Of a DNA stretch of 64,000 bases, positions 29,168 through 40,782 are shown piece by piece. The DNA lies in contig NZ_BAUU01000011.1 in the NCBI RefSeq assembly GCF_000513115.1, positions 62,001 to 126,000 of the forward strand. The letters run 5' to 3'. Origin of the DNA: Halalkalibacter hemicellulosilyticusJCM 9152. Lineage in GTDB: Bacteria; Bacillota; Bacilli; Bacillales; Bacillaceae_D. Both the position numbers and the translations under genes were made by a program. Every line of letters starts with the position of its first letter. Within the stretch, counting starts at the first letter, position 1. Under the pieces are notes generated by a model. That model made no database searches. It saw only the letters and a list, made by a program, of their open reading frames with translations, and was not told where the DNA came from.

Positions 29168-31266
29168 GTGTCTTCTACGATCGCTTGGTTAGATGATGTT
29201 CATGATTTGAGACTAACGTCAGAAGGGTTAGAGGATCTATCATTTAATACCCCTCTTCTTATAAAAGGGAAGAAGCAAAATTTCTCTGTGCATCTTGTTG
29301 GTATAGAAGGAGAGAATACAGCAAAATTCCATGTGGAAGAGCCCCTTCCATTAGGAGAAGAACTATCTCTACACATCGAAGGAAAGCGTTTTCGAATTTA
29401 TCCTAGAAACATTATTAGAACGAATTGGTTTGAGCAAAATTATACGAACATGGACATTGAATTAGGAGCAATATGCACGAAAGATGAAACTAAATTTAGA
29501 TTGTGGGCACCGACAGCTACATCCGTTAAGTTATATATAAATAATAATATTATGTCACTAAAAAAATATGAAAAAGGCATTTGGCAAGTAGAGATTCAAG
29601 GAGACTTACATGGGATGACTTATGAATATGAGCTTTTCGTGAATGGAGAAGTGGTTCGAGCTATTGATCCATACACTAAGGCATTACTTGCGAATAGCGA
29701 AAAAGGAGTGGTTGTAGATCTAAAAAGGTTAAAGGGGTTTACTAAAATAGAGAGGAATTATCACGAAATATCAGCATTAAATGATGCGATTATTTATGAG
29801 ATTCATGTTCGAGATGCGACGATTTCTGAAAAGAGTGGAGTTAGAGAAAAAGGCAAATTTATCGGATTAGCAGAAACGAAAACAACTACTCCAAACGGAT
29901 TCTCGACAGGAATATCATATATAAAGGATTTAGGGATCACACACGTGCAATTGCTACCAATTAACGATTTTGCTCGGGTGAATGAGCTTGAACCAGAAGA
30001 GAGCTATAACTGGGGGTATGACCCGCTATTTTTTCAAGTTCCTGAAGGTAGCTATTCTACCGACGTTCTAAATCCATTAACGCGAATGGAAGAATGTAAA
30101 GAAATGATCTCAGCTTTTCATAAAGAAGGAATTGGTGTTATTTTAGATGTCGTCTTTAATCATGTATACATTAGAGAAGAATCCTCATTTGAAAAGATCG
30201 TGCCAGGTTATTTTTTTAGGTATGATGAAAATGGAGAGGTTAGTAATGGAACAGGGGTTGGAAATGATTTTGCAACTGAACGAATCATGGCGAGAAAGTT
30301 TATAGTTGATTCGATTGCATATTGGCTTCAAGAATATCAAGTTGATGGATTTCGTTTTGATTTAATGGGATCAATGGATGTAGAAACGATAAAGGCGATT
30401 GAAAAAAGGTGTCAAAAAGAAGAGCGACCGATTATTTTACTAGGAGAGGGCTGGGATTTACCAACTGCATTACGATACGAATTGAAAACAACACCTGATA
30501 AAGCTAAGCAACTACGAAAGGTCGGTTTTTTTAATGACTTATTCCGAGATTCTCTAAAAGGTCAATTATTCAGTGATCGGGATCTAGGCTATGTGAATGG
30601 TGGTGGCTGTTTTGTTGAAAGGCTGCCACACCTTATTACAGGTTCTGTTTTAGATGAGTATGGCATACCATTTGTTTCAGAGCCGAATCAGTCTATTAAT
30701 TATGTTGAGTGTCATGACAACCATACGCTTTGGGATCGTCTCAAAAATACTAATCCAACAGATAATGAAGAAACACGAAAACGAATGCACCAATTGGCAA
30801 CAGGAATCACACTTCTAAGCCAAGGGATACCTTTTCTTCATGCAGGTCAGGAATGGTTCCGTACAAAACATGGTGATGGAAATAGCTATATATCAGGAGA
30901 CACGGTAAATAAGCTTGATTGGGAAAAGAGAGAGGTAGACGCTGAAAATATAGAATTTATACGGAAATTAATTACAATAAGAAAAAAATATCGTGTTTTT
31001 CGTTTGCGTTCGAAGGATCAAATACGTAAACAAATTCACTTTTTGAAAGTACAACCGCCTATTCTAGGTATATTCTATTAGATATAAATACAGATTTAGT
31101 CGTATTTGTGAATCCAACTAATCAAAAGCACCGCTTACGTTTGCCTTCTTCAGCATCATGGGAAGTCCTAGCATCGAATGATGAACTACATGATACGGTT
31201 TATAAAGGTGAGTTCACTATGGTTAAGCCATTCGAGTTATGTATTTTCAAAAGATCACGTCTGTAA
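29168..31266 (+). pseudogene. pulA: Type I pullulanase, frameshifted near the C-terminus
   Basis: Debranching enzyme that cuts alpha-1,6 links in glycogen or pullulan; no signal peptide, so intracellular like B. subtilis AmyX. The frame from GTG 29168 (AGAGGAG upstream) has an N-terminal sandwich domain, CBM48 (FRLWAPTATSVKLYI, near 112), the type I signature YNWGYDP (280-286), DVVFNHVY, nucleophile Asp398 in GFRFDLMG, Glu427 in GEGWD and VECHDNHT. It stops at 31081, but the next frame continues from about 31045 with ESTTAYSRYILLD to a stop at 31266, completing the usual C-terminal beta domain. One base (G of TTGGAA) appears missing near 31045; restored length is 699 residues. All catalytic residues precede the break. 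Confidence 0.88.
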
Positions 31267-31293
31267 GTATATTGAAATAAATAATTTGTTATT

Positions 31294-31333
31294 GAAGAGG
31301 CTAGGTTTAAAAAACGTTTTCCCTAGCCTCTTC
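31294..31333. terminator. Hairpin after pulA
   Basis: Perfect 12-bp inverted repeat GAAGAGGCTAGG (31294-31305) / CCTAGCCTCTTC (31322-31333) with a 16-base AT-rich loop. There is no long T-run after it, so it may work as a terminator only partly. Confidence 0.6.
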
Positions 31334-31408
31334 GTAGTTGTTAATGTTGTAAACGATTAAGTTTAAAAAAGAGCGTGCTAAGGATAAACCATTAAGTTCG
31401 TACGTATT

Positions 31409-31767
31409 GCGAACTTATTAACGATGAATCGAAGCTATTATTCCTATTCATTGTATCGTGAAATAGAGATGCCAATATTTCCGTGGAAATGGTTAAAATT
31501 AGAGACTAAGCTATGTTCTGTTCTTATGAAAATATGCTAGTTTTTCGGGTACACAAAAGAGTGCGAATCTTATCCAGGAGCTAGAAAAAGAGCAATACGA
31601 GCTGTTGGTGAGTTAGAAAATACTGCGAAAAAGAAAGAGTTGTCGTATTAATTGGTCATGGATTTTTAAATCGTGTTGTTGGAAAGGAATTAGTGAAAAG
31701 AGGATAGGATGGTGCTAGTAAGCCTAGCTCAATGCATTGGTATTGTACATCTTATACGAAAAAATAA
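31409..31767 (+). pseudogene. Remnant of a histidine phosphatase (phosphoglycerate-mutase-like) gene
   Basis: Translating this gap gives pieces of one protein: IEMPIFPWKWLKLETKLCSV, then FFGYTKECESYPGARKRA, IRAVGELENTAKK, VVLIGHGFLNRVVGKELVKR and DGASKPSSMHWYCTSYTKK. The order and the LIGHGF motif fit the C-terminal two thirds of a histidine phosphatase. Two TAG stops interrupt it (both look like former Trp codons), plus one shift near 31643 where a single base seems lost. The N-terminal RHG catalytic motif is not found, so the gene is truncated and dead. Confidence 0.65.
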
Positions 31768-32176
31768 GGTAAATATAAAAACTTAAGAAGTGAGCAAAGT
31801 GATTTATTCGTTTGTTGAGGACTAAGTAAATATGGAAGGTAGAAACGTGTTTCTATAAAAATTTTTTTCATTAATAAAACAATTAAGAGTAATAGTCTAG
31901 ATGAACGATTATTTCTCAGCTGGTATAGGAGTAATAAACTAGTATAATTATTGCTGAAAGTAAGATTTATTTGACATACAATTTTTTTGTTGTTTATTAA
32001 TAGTTTTTGAACATTTTTAGTATATCGTTTCACGTCACATCTTTGTATAATATACACACTTCTTAGATTACACAATAACAAAATGTAAGCGCTTTAAAAG
32101 AGAGGAGGTTACATTTCGTATTGCGTTTTAGAATTAATACTGAGACAAATGTGTAATGAAAAGAGGAGGAGTATGA
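31768..32176. promoter_or_regulatory. Promoter region of the rhamnogalacturonan lyase gene with candidate cre site
   Basis: AT-rich. A -10-like TATAAT lies at 32046-32051, with no good -35. A cre-like site TGTAAGCGCTTTAA (32084-32097) matches the CcpA consensus TGWAANCGNTNWCA at all but one position and would lie just downstream of the start point, a roadblock position. GGAGGAG precedes the TTG start. Confidence 0.5.
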
Positions 32177-35100
32177 TTGAAAAGGAAAAGGAGTCTTGCT
32201 ATTTTTATGTCTATGGTTATGTTATTTTCAATGTTTTCCAGTGTAGAATTAAGTGCATCAGCCGAAAGTTATGAGGTTGTGAATGATTTAGAAGTAACTC
32301 ATATAACGGATCATTCTGTCACTTTGAATTGGTCAGCTTATAATGATACAGATGAATATGCTATCTATTGGGCAAATAAAGATACTGAAAACATGCAGTA
32401 TCAGCATGTCGATACGGTAACGAGTACGTCTTATACATTTGAACGATCAACACATGTGCCACATTACTTTAAAGTAGCTGCTATTGTTGGAGAAAAAGAA
32501 GTTGCTGTTTCTCATACGGTAAGATCAGAAATAGAAAAGCAATTTTCAGTTCAATTAGAAGATTTAGATCGTGGTTTAGTAGCAGCGTCAACCTCAGAGG
32601 GAGTGTTTCTAAGTTGGCGATTATTAGCAAATGAAGTGTCAGCCTATTCTAACTTTGGCTTGAGAGGTACTGATTTTAATGTGTATCGTGACGGTGAAAT
32701 GATTGCTACTGTTACAACGAGTACAAATTATCTTGATGCAGAAGGAACTGATTCTTCGGAATATTATGTAAGTGCTGTCGTTGATGGAGACGAAATTGGT
32801 GATATAAGTGAAGTGGTCACACCTTGGGAACACTCTTATTATGATATACCATTGCAAAAGCCAGAGGATGGTGTGACACCTGCTGGGGAGACTTACACGT
32901 ATTCAGCGAACGATATGAGTGTTGGTGACGTAAATGGTGATGGTCAATATGAGTATATTGTTAAATGGGATCCTTCTAATTCAAAAGATGTGTCTCAAGT
33001 TGGCTACACAGGTAACACGTACATTGATACGTACAAGATTGATGGGACACTTTTATACAGAATTGATCTAGGTGTTAATATTCGTTCTGGCGCTCATTAT
33101 ACTCAATTCCTCGTGTATGACTTTGATGGGAACGGAAAAGCTGAATTGATGTTCAAGACAGCTCCAGGAACTAAAGTTATTCGCTATGATGAGGACGGTA
33201 ATGTGGTTTCTGAAGAATATATTACATTGCCTCAAGTTGATCTTGATGCTGGATATAGCCATACGGATGATTACCGTTTTAGTGCTGAAGATTATTATGA
33301 ACATGTTGTAGAAATGTTCTTAGGTTGCATGACCATGCCGAAGTTGTAGCAGGAAATTGGCCAGCTACGTTAGAAGAAAGTTTTGGGATAGACATTCAAT
33401 ATGAATATCCACTATCGCGTGAGGATGCGGAGGCATTAACGGACTACTTTATGGATGTTTATGCACCGAGTCGAAGTGAGCGTAATGATTTACGGAATTT
33501 TGAAGGATTTGTTGTTACAGGTCCTGAATATTTGACTGTGTTTGCTGGCGATACAGGGGCTGAATTAGAAACAATTCATTATGAACCTGGACGTGGCGAT
33601 GATGGTTTAATGTGGGGGGATTATGCTTATCCACGCATTGAACCTGGTAATCGAGTTGATCGATTTAATGCTGGGGTTGCTTACTTAGATGGAGAACGAC
33701 CATCGGCTTTCTTTAATCGAGGTTATTATACTCGTGCTGTATTTGCGGCATATAACTGGAATGGTCACCATTTAGAAGAAGTATGGATTGCAGACAGTGG
33801 TCATGTCGCTATGGAGAACCCATTTAATAGTGGACCACATGGTGGACCAGGTGCAAATGATCCATTGGCTAGGTTAGCTGGACAAGGTAACCATGCAATT
33901 AGCGTCGCCGATGTTGATGGTGATGGAAAGCATGAAATTATTCACGGTGGTGCGACTTTAGATCATGACGGGTCATTGTTATACAGTTCAATGGATTACT
34001 TACCAGAAGGAAGTGGTGCTCCAGGTGATTATGTCATTTTTGGACATGGTGATGCGCTTCATGTCGCAGATGTAAATCCTGATCGACCAGGGTTGGAAAT
34101 CTATTCAGTGTTTGAAGCAGGTCCTTGGGCACCTTACGGATTTGCACTTAGAAGTGCTGAAGACGGAGAGGTCCTTTACGGTGAGTACACTGGAGATGAC
34201 ACTGGTCGCGGAATGATTGGTGATGTTGTTCGTGGCGAGAGAGGACTTGAAACATGGGCTATTGATCTTCGAACAGCTGATGGACGTGTACTAGGTACTA
34301 GTCGTCCAGGGACGAATATGAATATTAAGTGGGCTGGAGATATGTCTACGCAAATTGTCAATGGTTCTGGAAATAATACTCCTACGATTGATGACTGGGA
34401 ACGTGGACGTATGTTGACAGCTGAAGGGACTTTGACGAATAACGGTACAAAAGGAAATCCCTCTTTAGTTGCAGATGTCTTTGGAGATTGGCGTGAAGAG
34501 TTGCTCGTACGGACGACGGATAGTTCTGCTATTCGAATTTATATGAACACAGAAGTAACTGATCGGAAGCTTTATACGCTAATGCATGATAGTCAATATC
34601 GTACGGGGATTGCTTGGCAAAATTCAAGTTACAATCAACCCTCTTATCCAAGTTTCTACTTTGCATCAGATATTGATTGGAAATACGTCCCGATTCCTAA
34701 TTTCTACGGTGAGCTAGAGTATATTGAAGAGGAAGGACCTGACTTAGATAAATCAGAACTTGAAAGCTTAATAAGTGAGGCTTCGGCTATATCGAATGAG
34801 CATGGAACGTATACGGAAGCTTCTTATGAAGGGTTGCAAGAGGCTATTGTTGAAGCCGAACAACAATTAGATATGATTCGCTTTGAATATGAATTGCAAA
34901 GAGCCATTCGAAATTTACAAGCGGCTTTAGATCAGTTAGAAGAAATCGTTGATTTAGGACCAGGACTTCGCTTTGATTTTGGTGCTGCCAATAGCCCTTT
35001 AGCTAATGGCTACACAAAGGTTACTGATACGACTGTTTATGATGAAGTCATTGGTTTTGGGTTTAGACAAAATACTGACGGAACTCGTGATCAAGGTGGT

Positions 35101-36408
35101 CCAGACGATTTGCGAAGAGATTTTATTTTGGCCAACAATAGTGAATTTATCGTTGATTTACCAGATGGTGAATATGATGTGAAGGTCATTACTGGTGCTT
35201 ATACAGACAGTAATGATACGACCGTCGTTTTTGAAGGAGGAGATCCGGTTGGGGGAGCTCGAACGGAAGCCGGTGAATTTGCTGTTTATGAACAGACGGT
35301 TATCGTTTCAGACGGTCAATTAAACATTGAATTTTCAGGTCAATGGGCTCGAATTAATGCGGTTGAAATTGTAAATGTGAATGATTTCAATGTGAAATTT
35401 GATTTTGGTTCTGAGGGTAGTCCGGTCGCTTATGGATTTAAACAAGTATCAAATACGATGGAATATTCGGAGGAAAGAGGGTACGGTTTAAATAAGCAAG
35501 TCGCTGAACGAGATCGTGGTGGTCCAGACGATATAAGACGTGATTTCGTTATTGATAACGATTTTGAGTTTATTGTAGATTTACGAAATGTCACATATCG
35601 ACTTCATATCATTGCAGGAGATGATATTGCTTCTAATACGTCTATTTTTTCAGTAGATGGTGAAGAGATTGGACGAATTGGTTCATCGGCTGGACAATAT
35701 GGGGAGCTTATAGAAGAAGTGATCGTAACAGATAATCAATTAGTATTGTCTATTAGTCAACGAATAAATGGACTAGAAATATTCTATGTTCCAGAAGATG
35801 AAGAGAAACCAACAATAGACACATCTGAGCTAAAAGAACTCATCACGAAAGCGAAATCGATTTCTATTGAGGATGGAACGTATACGGTCGAGTCTTATGA
35901 AGCACTGCAAGCGGCGATAGCAGAAGCAGAAGAAAGGCTAACAGAGATAGAAAGTGAAGAAGAACTGGCAGAAGCAATAGCGACGCTAGAGTTAGCGGTA
36001 GATAGATTAGAAGAAGTAGAGGAGCTAGTCCCTCCAACACCAATAGATACAACCGAGTTAGAAGAACTCATCACAAAAGCGAAGTCGATTTCTAATGAAA
36101 ATGGAACGTATACAACAGAGTCATTTGCAGCACTGCAAGCTGCGATTGAAGAAGCACAAGGAAGACTAGTAGAGATAGAAAGTGAAGAGGAGCTGGCAGA
36201 AGTAATTGCAATGTTACAAGCTGCATTGGATGGATTGGCAGAAGATAGTGATCGTGTAGAAGCAGGTTCAGAAGAAAATCCAGTTAAAGGAGATGATCAG
36301 TCACTTCCTCAAACTGCAACTAACCTATTTAATGGATTGATTATTGGGTTAATAGTCCTGATAGCTGGTTTTAGTTTATTATTTGCATATAGACGATTTG
36401 CGAGATAA
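32177..36408 (+). pseudogene. Cell-wall-anchored PL11-type rhamnogalacturonan lyase, one frameshift
   Basis: Restored length is 1410 residues. Order: signal peptide (about 1-29, ending SASA), fibronectin-III-like domain (about 35-115), PL11 eight-bladed propeller as in YesW/YesX with repeated calcium-binding DVNGDGQYEY-type loops (about 130-840), FIVAR-like helical repeat (about 858-925), two related beta-sandwich domains each starting FDFG..(S)P.A.G and containing GGPDD.RRDF (about 932-1070 and 1073-1205), two more FIVAR-like repeats (about 1215-1370), and LPQTA, a hydrophobic helix and RRFAR (sortase anchor). The first frame ends at 33349; the second opens at 33325. One G seems missing in TGGCAT near 33327, where the family has GWH.H. 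Start TTG 32177 after GGAGGAG. PL11 enzymes cut the rhamnogalacturonan-I backbone of pectin by beta-elimination. Confidence 0.87.
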
Positions 36409-36748
36409 CAGTGATTAAGAAATGAACGAAACAGGATCGAGATTAGTTGGTGCCTTAAGGTTGTTGGAACCTTATAAAGGCACCTTCTTTAGGATGATAA
36501 CGGGAACATCATAAGAGTGAATTTTTGTAGCCATATAACTTACCTAGTAAATGAATAAGTCTTTTTGCTTATGACAGAAAAAAAACTAGTTAAATGGATG
36601 GATGTTTATTAAATATATGGGATTTAAAGGTATTTATATGTATAATGATATGTAATAGAAAGAATAAGCATCTATTTCATACTTTACTAGAGTGATAAAG
36701 CTTTCTTGCAGTATTTAAGCTAGTCCTAACTGAAGGGAATGAAAGGTA
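36409..36748. other. Intergenic region with terminator and weak promoter candidate
   Basis: After the lyase stop, a terminator (36449-36490) is followed by about 250 bp of AT-rich DNA. A TATAAT at 36641-36646 lacks a clear -35. I see nothing else in it. Confidence 0.5.
36449..36490 (+). terminator. Terminator after rhamnogalacturonan lyase gene
   Basis: GGTGCCTTAAGGTT (36449-36462) pairs with AACCTTATAAAGGCACC (36468-36484) with a small bulge, then TTCTTT. Confidence 0.8.
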
Positions 36749-39034
36749 ATGAGTGTACATAAGGATCCCCCATACATTCGTATCTCAAAGCATTACTGTC
36801 AGCAAGCAGGGATGAATCCAAATGATGTGAAGCAACCAAGTATTGTCATGACAGGTGAAGAATTAATGGAAAAGAGAGAAGAATACAATGAGATACTGGA
36901 AGTTGTGAGCTTCTTTTCATATAAACTGTTAAAGGCACTTGAAGGGACGCCTATATTGCTTGTTATGTCAGACAAGGATGGGTTCATCTTAGATATTGTT
37001 GGGGATGAGTCAATTAAAGAAATGGTCACAAAACTTGGTATTTGTTTGGGAGCCCAATTTACTGAGGAAGAAATGGGTACAAATGTCATTAGCTTAGCTT
37101 TAAAGCATCGACATCCAATTCAATTAATTGGTGATAACCATTATTATCGTTTTTTACATGATACAGCATGTTATGGTGTTTCGTTTCATTATACGGACAT
37201 TGATAATCTTTTAGGAAGCCTCTCCATAATGACAACGACAGAGCAACAAAATCCACTGTTCTTGAATATGCTATCCAATGTTGTCGACTCCATTGAAAGA
37301 GAATTACTTTTAAGAAAGCAAAATCGAAAGCTCAATATTTTAAATCAAATTATGTTAAGAAGAACGAGAAATGCCATTATCATTACGAATGAATATGGGA
37401 CAGTAACTGAATTTAATCAGTTTGCTGAAACGATTTCGGGAAATAATCGCGATGATATTATTGGACGTAATATTCTCGATTCTTCTATACTCGGCTTGTA
37501 CTTTGAAAAAGTGATTGAAGATGAACATGTCTTTAAAGATGTGGAGTTGAAGTTTACAAACCAAAAAGGCGAAGATATTGTTGCACTGTTTGACGCACAG
37601 CCGATTTATGATCATAAAAATGCTAAGATGATAGGATCATTTGCCCAGCTTCGTGATATAACAGAACGCTATATGATGGAGGAGAAATACAATTATTTAG
37701 CCTATCATGATGAATTAACGGGCCTTCCGAATCGTCGTTACTTTCACACAGAGATTAGAACGACACTTAAAGAAAAAAAGCGAGATGAAGAAATTGCTCT
37801 TCTCTTAATCGATTTAGATCGATTCAAATCGATTAATGACACGTTTGGTCATAGTAATGGTGATAAATTACTTATTTCTGTAACTGAACGAGTGAAGCGT
37901 TGCTTACGGCAAGAGGATATGTTAGCTAGAATAAGTGGTGATGAATTTATCGTCCTGCTTAAAAATATAGGAGGTGAGGATGAGGCAAAAAAAGTAGCTA
38001 GTCGCATTATAGAAGAATTTCAACAGCCATTTATTATTAATCATTTTCACTTTCACACAACAGCAAGTATTGGAATAGCTTTATACCCGAAAGAAAATAT
38101 TGATATTGAAGATTTTATGGTACAGGTCGATTTAGCTATGTATCAAGCGAAGGCTCATGGAAAGAATGGTTATGTGTTTTACAAAAATGATATGCATCAA
38201 GATGCAAGTGATGAATTCTCACTTGAAAACCATTTAAGAAAGGCGCTTGAACAAAATGAATTTGAACTGTTCTATCAAGCACAAATCAATAGTCAAACAG
38301 GTGAAATAATAGGAGTTGAGGCGTTATTACGTTGGAATCACCCTGAGCTTGGAATGATTTTGCCGAATATTTTCATCCCATTAGCTGAGAAAATCGGATT
38401 GATTGTTCCAATTGGTGAATGGGTCATTATGGAAGCTTGTAGACAGAATAAAATGTGGCAAGAAAGTGGTCTCCCTAATATGAAAGTAAGTGTGAATTTA
38501 TCAACACAGCAGTTTTTAAAGCAAAACTTAGTTGATGTTGTTCAACACGTTTTGCAATCAACACAATTAAACCCACAATTTCTAGAACTTGAAATTACAG
38601 AATCGATGGCCATGGATTATAAATATGCTCGTAAAGTCATAGATCAATTGAGAGGTTTAGGAGTAGCTGTTAGTATTGATGATTTTGGTACTGGATACAG
38701 TTCGTTAAAGAATTTAAAGTGCTTTGCAATCAATCGAATTAAAATCGATAAGTGTTTTGTTATGAATGTTCTTCATAATCAAAACGATGAACAGATTGTT
38801 AGCGCGATTATAGCTATGGCTCATGGATTAGGGGTTAATGTCGTTGCTGAAGGTGTCGAAAATGAGGAACAGCTTCATTATTTACACTCTCAGGAATGCT
38901 ACAACATACAAGGTTATTATTTTATGAAACCACTACCTGCCTATGAATTCACAGATCAATATCCACAATTGGTAGAGGAATTCAAAAAGAAAAAGGAGAT
39001 TATTCATGAAAAAAGTAGCCACAATTTTAGCTGA
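36749..39034 (+). CDS. GAF-PAS-GGDEF-EAL protein (c-di-GMP synthesis/breakdown)
   Basis: 761 residues, no membrane helix. The N-terminal region (about 60-190; ILDIVGDESI, FTEEEMGTNVISLAL, ACYGVSFHY, LLGSLSIM) resembles the GAF sensor of AcoR-type regulators. A PAS domain follows (about 200-315), then GGDEF (about 320-480; SGDEF near 395, with an intact RxxD inhibitory site, RQED, five residues before it) and EAL (about 490-745; EALLRW near 524, ELEITES, DDFGTGYSSL, EGVE). Both catalytic signatures look competent, so it could make or cleave c-di-GMP depending on its ligand. It overlaps the next gene by 29 bases. The family is clear, the signal sensed is inference. Confidence 0.92.
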   Translation: MSVHKDPPYIRISKHYCQQAGMNPNDVKQPSIVMTGEELMEKREEYNEILEVVSFFSYKLLKALEGTPILLVMSDKDGFILDIVGDESIKEMVTKLGICLGAQFTEEEMGTNVISLALKHRHPIQLIGDNHYYRFLHDTACYGVSFHYTDIDNLLGSLSIMTTTEQQNPLFLNMLSNVVDSIERELLLRKQNRKLNILNQIMLRRTRNAIIITNEYGTVTEFNQFAETISGNNRDDIIGRNILDSSILGLYFEKVIEDEHVFKDVELKFTNQKGEDIVALFDAQPIYDHKNAKMIGSFAQLRDITERYMMEEKYNYLAYHDELTGLPNRRYFHTEIRTTLKEKKRDEEIALLLIDLDRFKSINDTFGHSNGDKLLISVTERVKRCLRQEDMLARISGDEFIVLLKNIGGEDEAKKVASRIIEEFQQPFIINHFHFHTTASIGIALYPKENIDIEDFMVQVDLAMYQAKAHGKNGYVFYKNDMHQDASDEFSLENHLRKALEQNEFELFYQAQINSQTGEIIGVEALLRWNHPELGMILPNIFIPLAEKIGLIVPIGEWVIMEACRQNKMWQESGLPNMKVSVNLSTQQFLKQNLVDVVQHVLQSTQLNPQFLELEITESMAMDYKYARKVIDQLRGLGVAVSIDDFGTGYSSLKNLKCFAINRIKIDKCFVMNVLHNQNDEQIVSAIIAMAHGLGVNVVAEGVENEEQLHYLHSQECYNIQGYYFMKPLPAYEFTDQYPQLVEEFKKKKEIIHEKSSHNFS

Positions 39035-40769
39035 GCAGTTTAGGAGTTGGGGAGTCTCACATGTTTTTGGTATTCCAGGAAAAGCAGTCGTTCCGCTAGC
39101 AGTTGAGATTGATAAAGCGGGCTTATCATTTGTCGCAAGCAGACATGAATGTGGAGCAGGGTATGAAGCTACTGGATTTTCATTACTAAGTCAGAAGTTG
39201 GGTGTAGCAGTTGGAACGTCTGGTCCAGGAGGAACGAATTTAATTACAGCAGCGGGACAAGCAAAGGCGTCTCATATTCCGTTACTCATTATTACGGGGC
39301 ATCCTTCTATGAGTGATACCGGTAAGGCCTTAGGGCAAGATTCTACACCATTTGGTACAGACGTTGTAGAAATGTTTAAGCATGTCACTAAGTTTAGTGC
39401 AAGAATTGAACGTTCAGACTTAGTTGAATCGTATGTAAGACATGCATTAGAAAAAGCATTTATTGGTATAAAAGGCCCTGTTCACTTGTCGATTCCAGCA
39501 GACGTACTGCTTGCTGAGGTCGAACCATTTCAACTGAATCTTCCAAAAGAACAGCATGTGATATCACCGAATTTAGAAGAGGTGATTGATCTATTAGAAC
39601 AGGCGGAACGGCCACTCTTATTTTTAGGTAAAGGTGTTCATTCGAGTAAGGCATATAAAGAAGTTCAAGTATTTGCTGAAGCTTGGAATATTCCCGTTAT
39701 GACTACTCCAGGTGGTAAAGGCTCCTTTGTCAGTCATCATTCGTTGTCATTAGGTGCGTTTGGGTTAGGTGGCCATGAGCAAGCCCATAACTATTTGGAA
39801 GAAGGCGTTGATGTGATGGTTGTTATGGGGACTAAATTAAGTGATATGTCGGTGGCTGGATTATCACAAGAACACTTTCCAAAGAAAGTCATTCAATTTG
39901 ATTATGACCCAATGTTTGTTGGGAAAACAATTACAGTACCAACCTTATTTATATACGGAGATCTTAAGATGAATGTAGCCACACTACTGCAAAAGAAAGG
40001 AATTGAAGTGTTACAAAGCCAGGAGATTGTAAAGATCGAGCGTGCAGAGCATCTGGGTTATCGCAAGCTTGAGCTACATGATTTTCCGTTTAGTGATGAA
40101 TGGCAAGGATCCGCAGTACAAACAAAGGTTGATCATTTCTTTCATGAGGATGCAGTTGCTGAAGAAAGTGGACAAGCTCTAGCATTAAAGGAACGGGAGC
40201 AAGAGTTTATGTCATCAGCTCATGCGCTTTCGATTTTGGACAAATATTTACCTGCAAACACGATCATGTTCGGTGATGCTGGTAGTCACTCATTTTACGC
40301 GATTAAGCATTATGGAATTAAGAAACCTGGGACGTTCTTCTTTGATGATGTTTTTGGAGCTATGGGGCACGCGATTGGTTATTCGATCGGTGCTAAGATA
40401 GCTGCACCTGAAACACCAATTGTTTGTTTAACAGGAGATGGCTGCTTTATGATGCATGGAACCGAGCTTTCGACAGCTGTAAATGCTGGCGCAAACGTAC
40501 TATTCATTATTTTAAATAATGAAGGGTTGGATATGGTTGATAAGGGGATGAAGGCTCATGTTGGGATGTCTGTAGGGACAATGCTTGATCATCCGGTTGA
40601 TATCCAACAATTCGCTCATTCTTTTGGAGCTAATGCATACAAATGTCGCACGGAAGAAGAGTTAACATTTGCTCTAAATCAAGTGATTACGACTGAATTT
40701 AGTGAACCGAATGTGATTGAAGTGATAGTAGACACGAATGAAATTCCGCCAACAATGAGAAGAGGCTAA
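39006..40769 (+). CDS. ThDP-dependent acetolactate synthase / pyruvate oxidase-like enzyme
   Basis: 587 residues with the three-domain POX/ALS layout: N-terminal Pyr domain (FGIPGKAVVPL, catalytic-type Glu in RHECGAGYEA, TSGPGGTNLITA), central FAD/ADP-type domain (about 190-330) and C-terminal PP domain with the ThDP motif GDGCFMMHGTELSTA...LNN (about 477-505). The central segment between about 340 and 400 is longer and more polar than usual. Substrate is probably a 2-oxo acid such as pyruvate but cannot be fixed; there is no adjacent ilvN, so a biosynthetic acetohydroxyacid synthase is unlikely. The start lies inside the GGDEF-EAL gene (AAAAGGAG), implying coupled translation. Confidence 0.87.
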   Translation: MKKVATILAEQFRSWGVSHVFGIPGKAVVPLAVEIDKAGLSFVASRHECGAGYEATGFSLLSQKLGVAVGTSGPGGTNLITAAGQAKASHIPLLIITGHPSMSDTGKALGQDSTPFGTDVVEMFKHVTKFSARIERSDLVESYVRHALEKAFIGIKGPVHLSIPADVLLAEVEPFQLNLPKEQHVISPNLEEVIDLLEQAERPLLFLGKGVHSSKAYKEVQVFAEAWNIPVMTTPGGKGSFVSHHSLSLGAFGLGGHEQAHNYLEEGVDVMVVMGTKLSDMSVAGLSQEHFPKKVIQFDYDPMFVGKTITVPTLFIYGDLKMNVATLLQKKGIEVLQSQEIVKIERAEHLGYRKLELHDFPFSDEWQGSAVQTKVDHFFHEDAVAEESGQALALKEREQEFMSSAHALSILDKYLPANTIMFGDAGSHSFYAIKHYGIKKPGTFFFDDVFGAMGHAIGYSIGAKIAAPETPIVCLTGDGCFMMHGTELSTAVNAGANVLFIILNNEGLDMVDKGMKAHVGMSVGTMLDHPVDIQQFAHSFGANAYKCRTEEELTFALNQVITTEFSEPNVIEVIVDTNEIPPTMRRG

Positions 40770-40782
40770 AGGAGTGAGTGGT

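Noticed and set aside
31752-32081. Minus-strand frame of 109 codons
   Set aside because: Leu/Asn/Lys-rich from AT-rich DNA, no ribosome site, and it overlaps the lyase promoter region.
32084-32097. cre site as a strong call
   Set aside because: One position departs from consensus, so kept only as a candidate within the promoter region.
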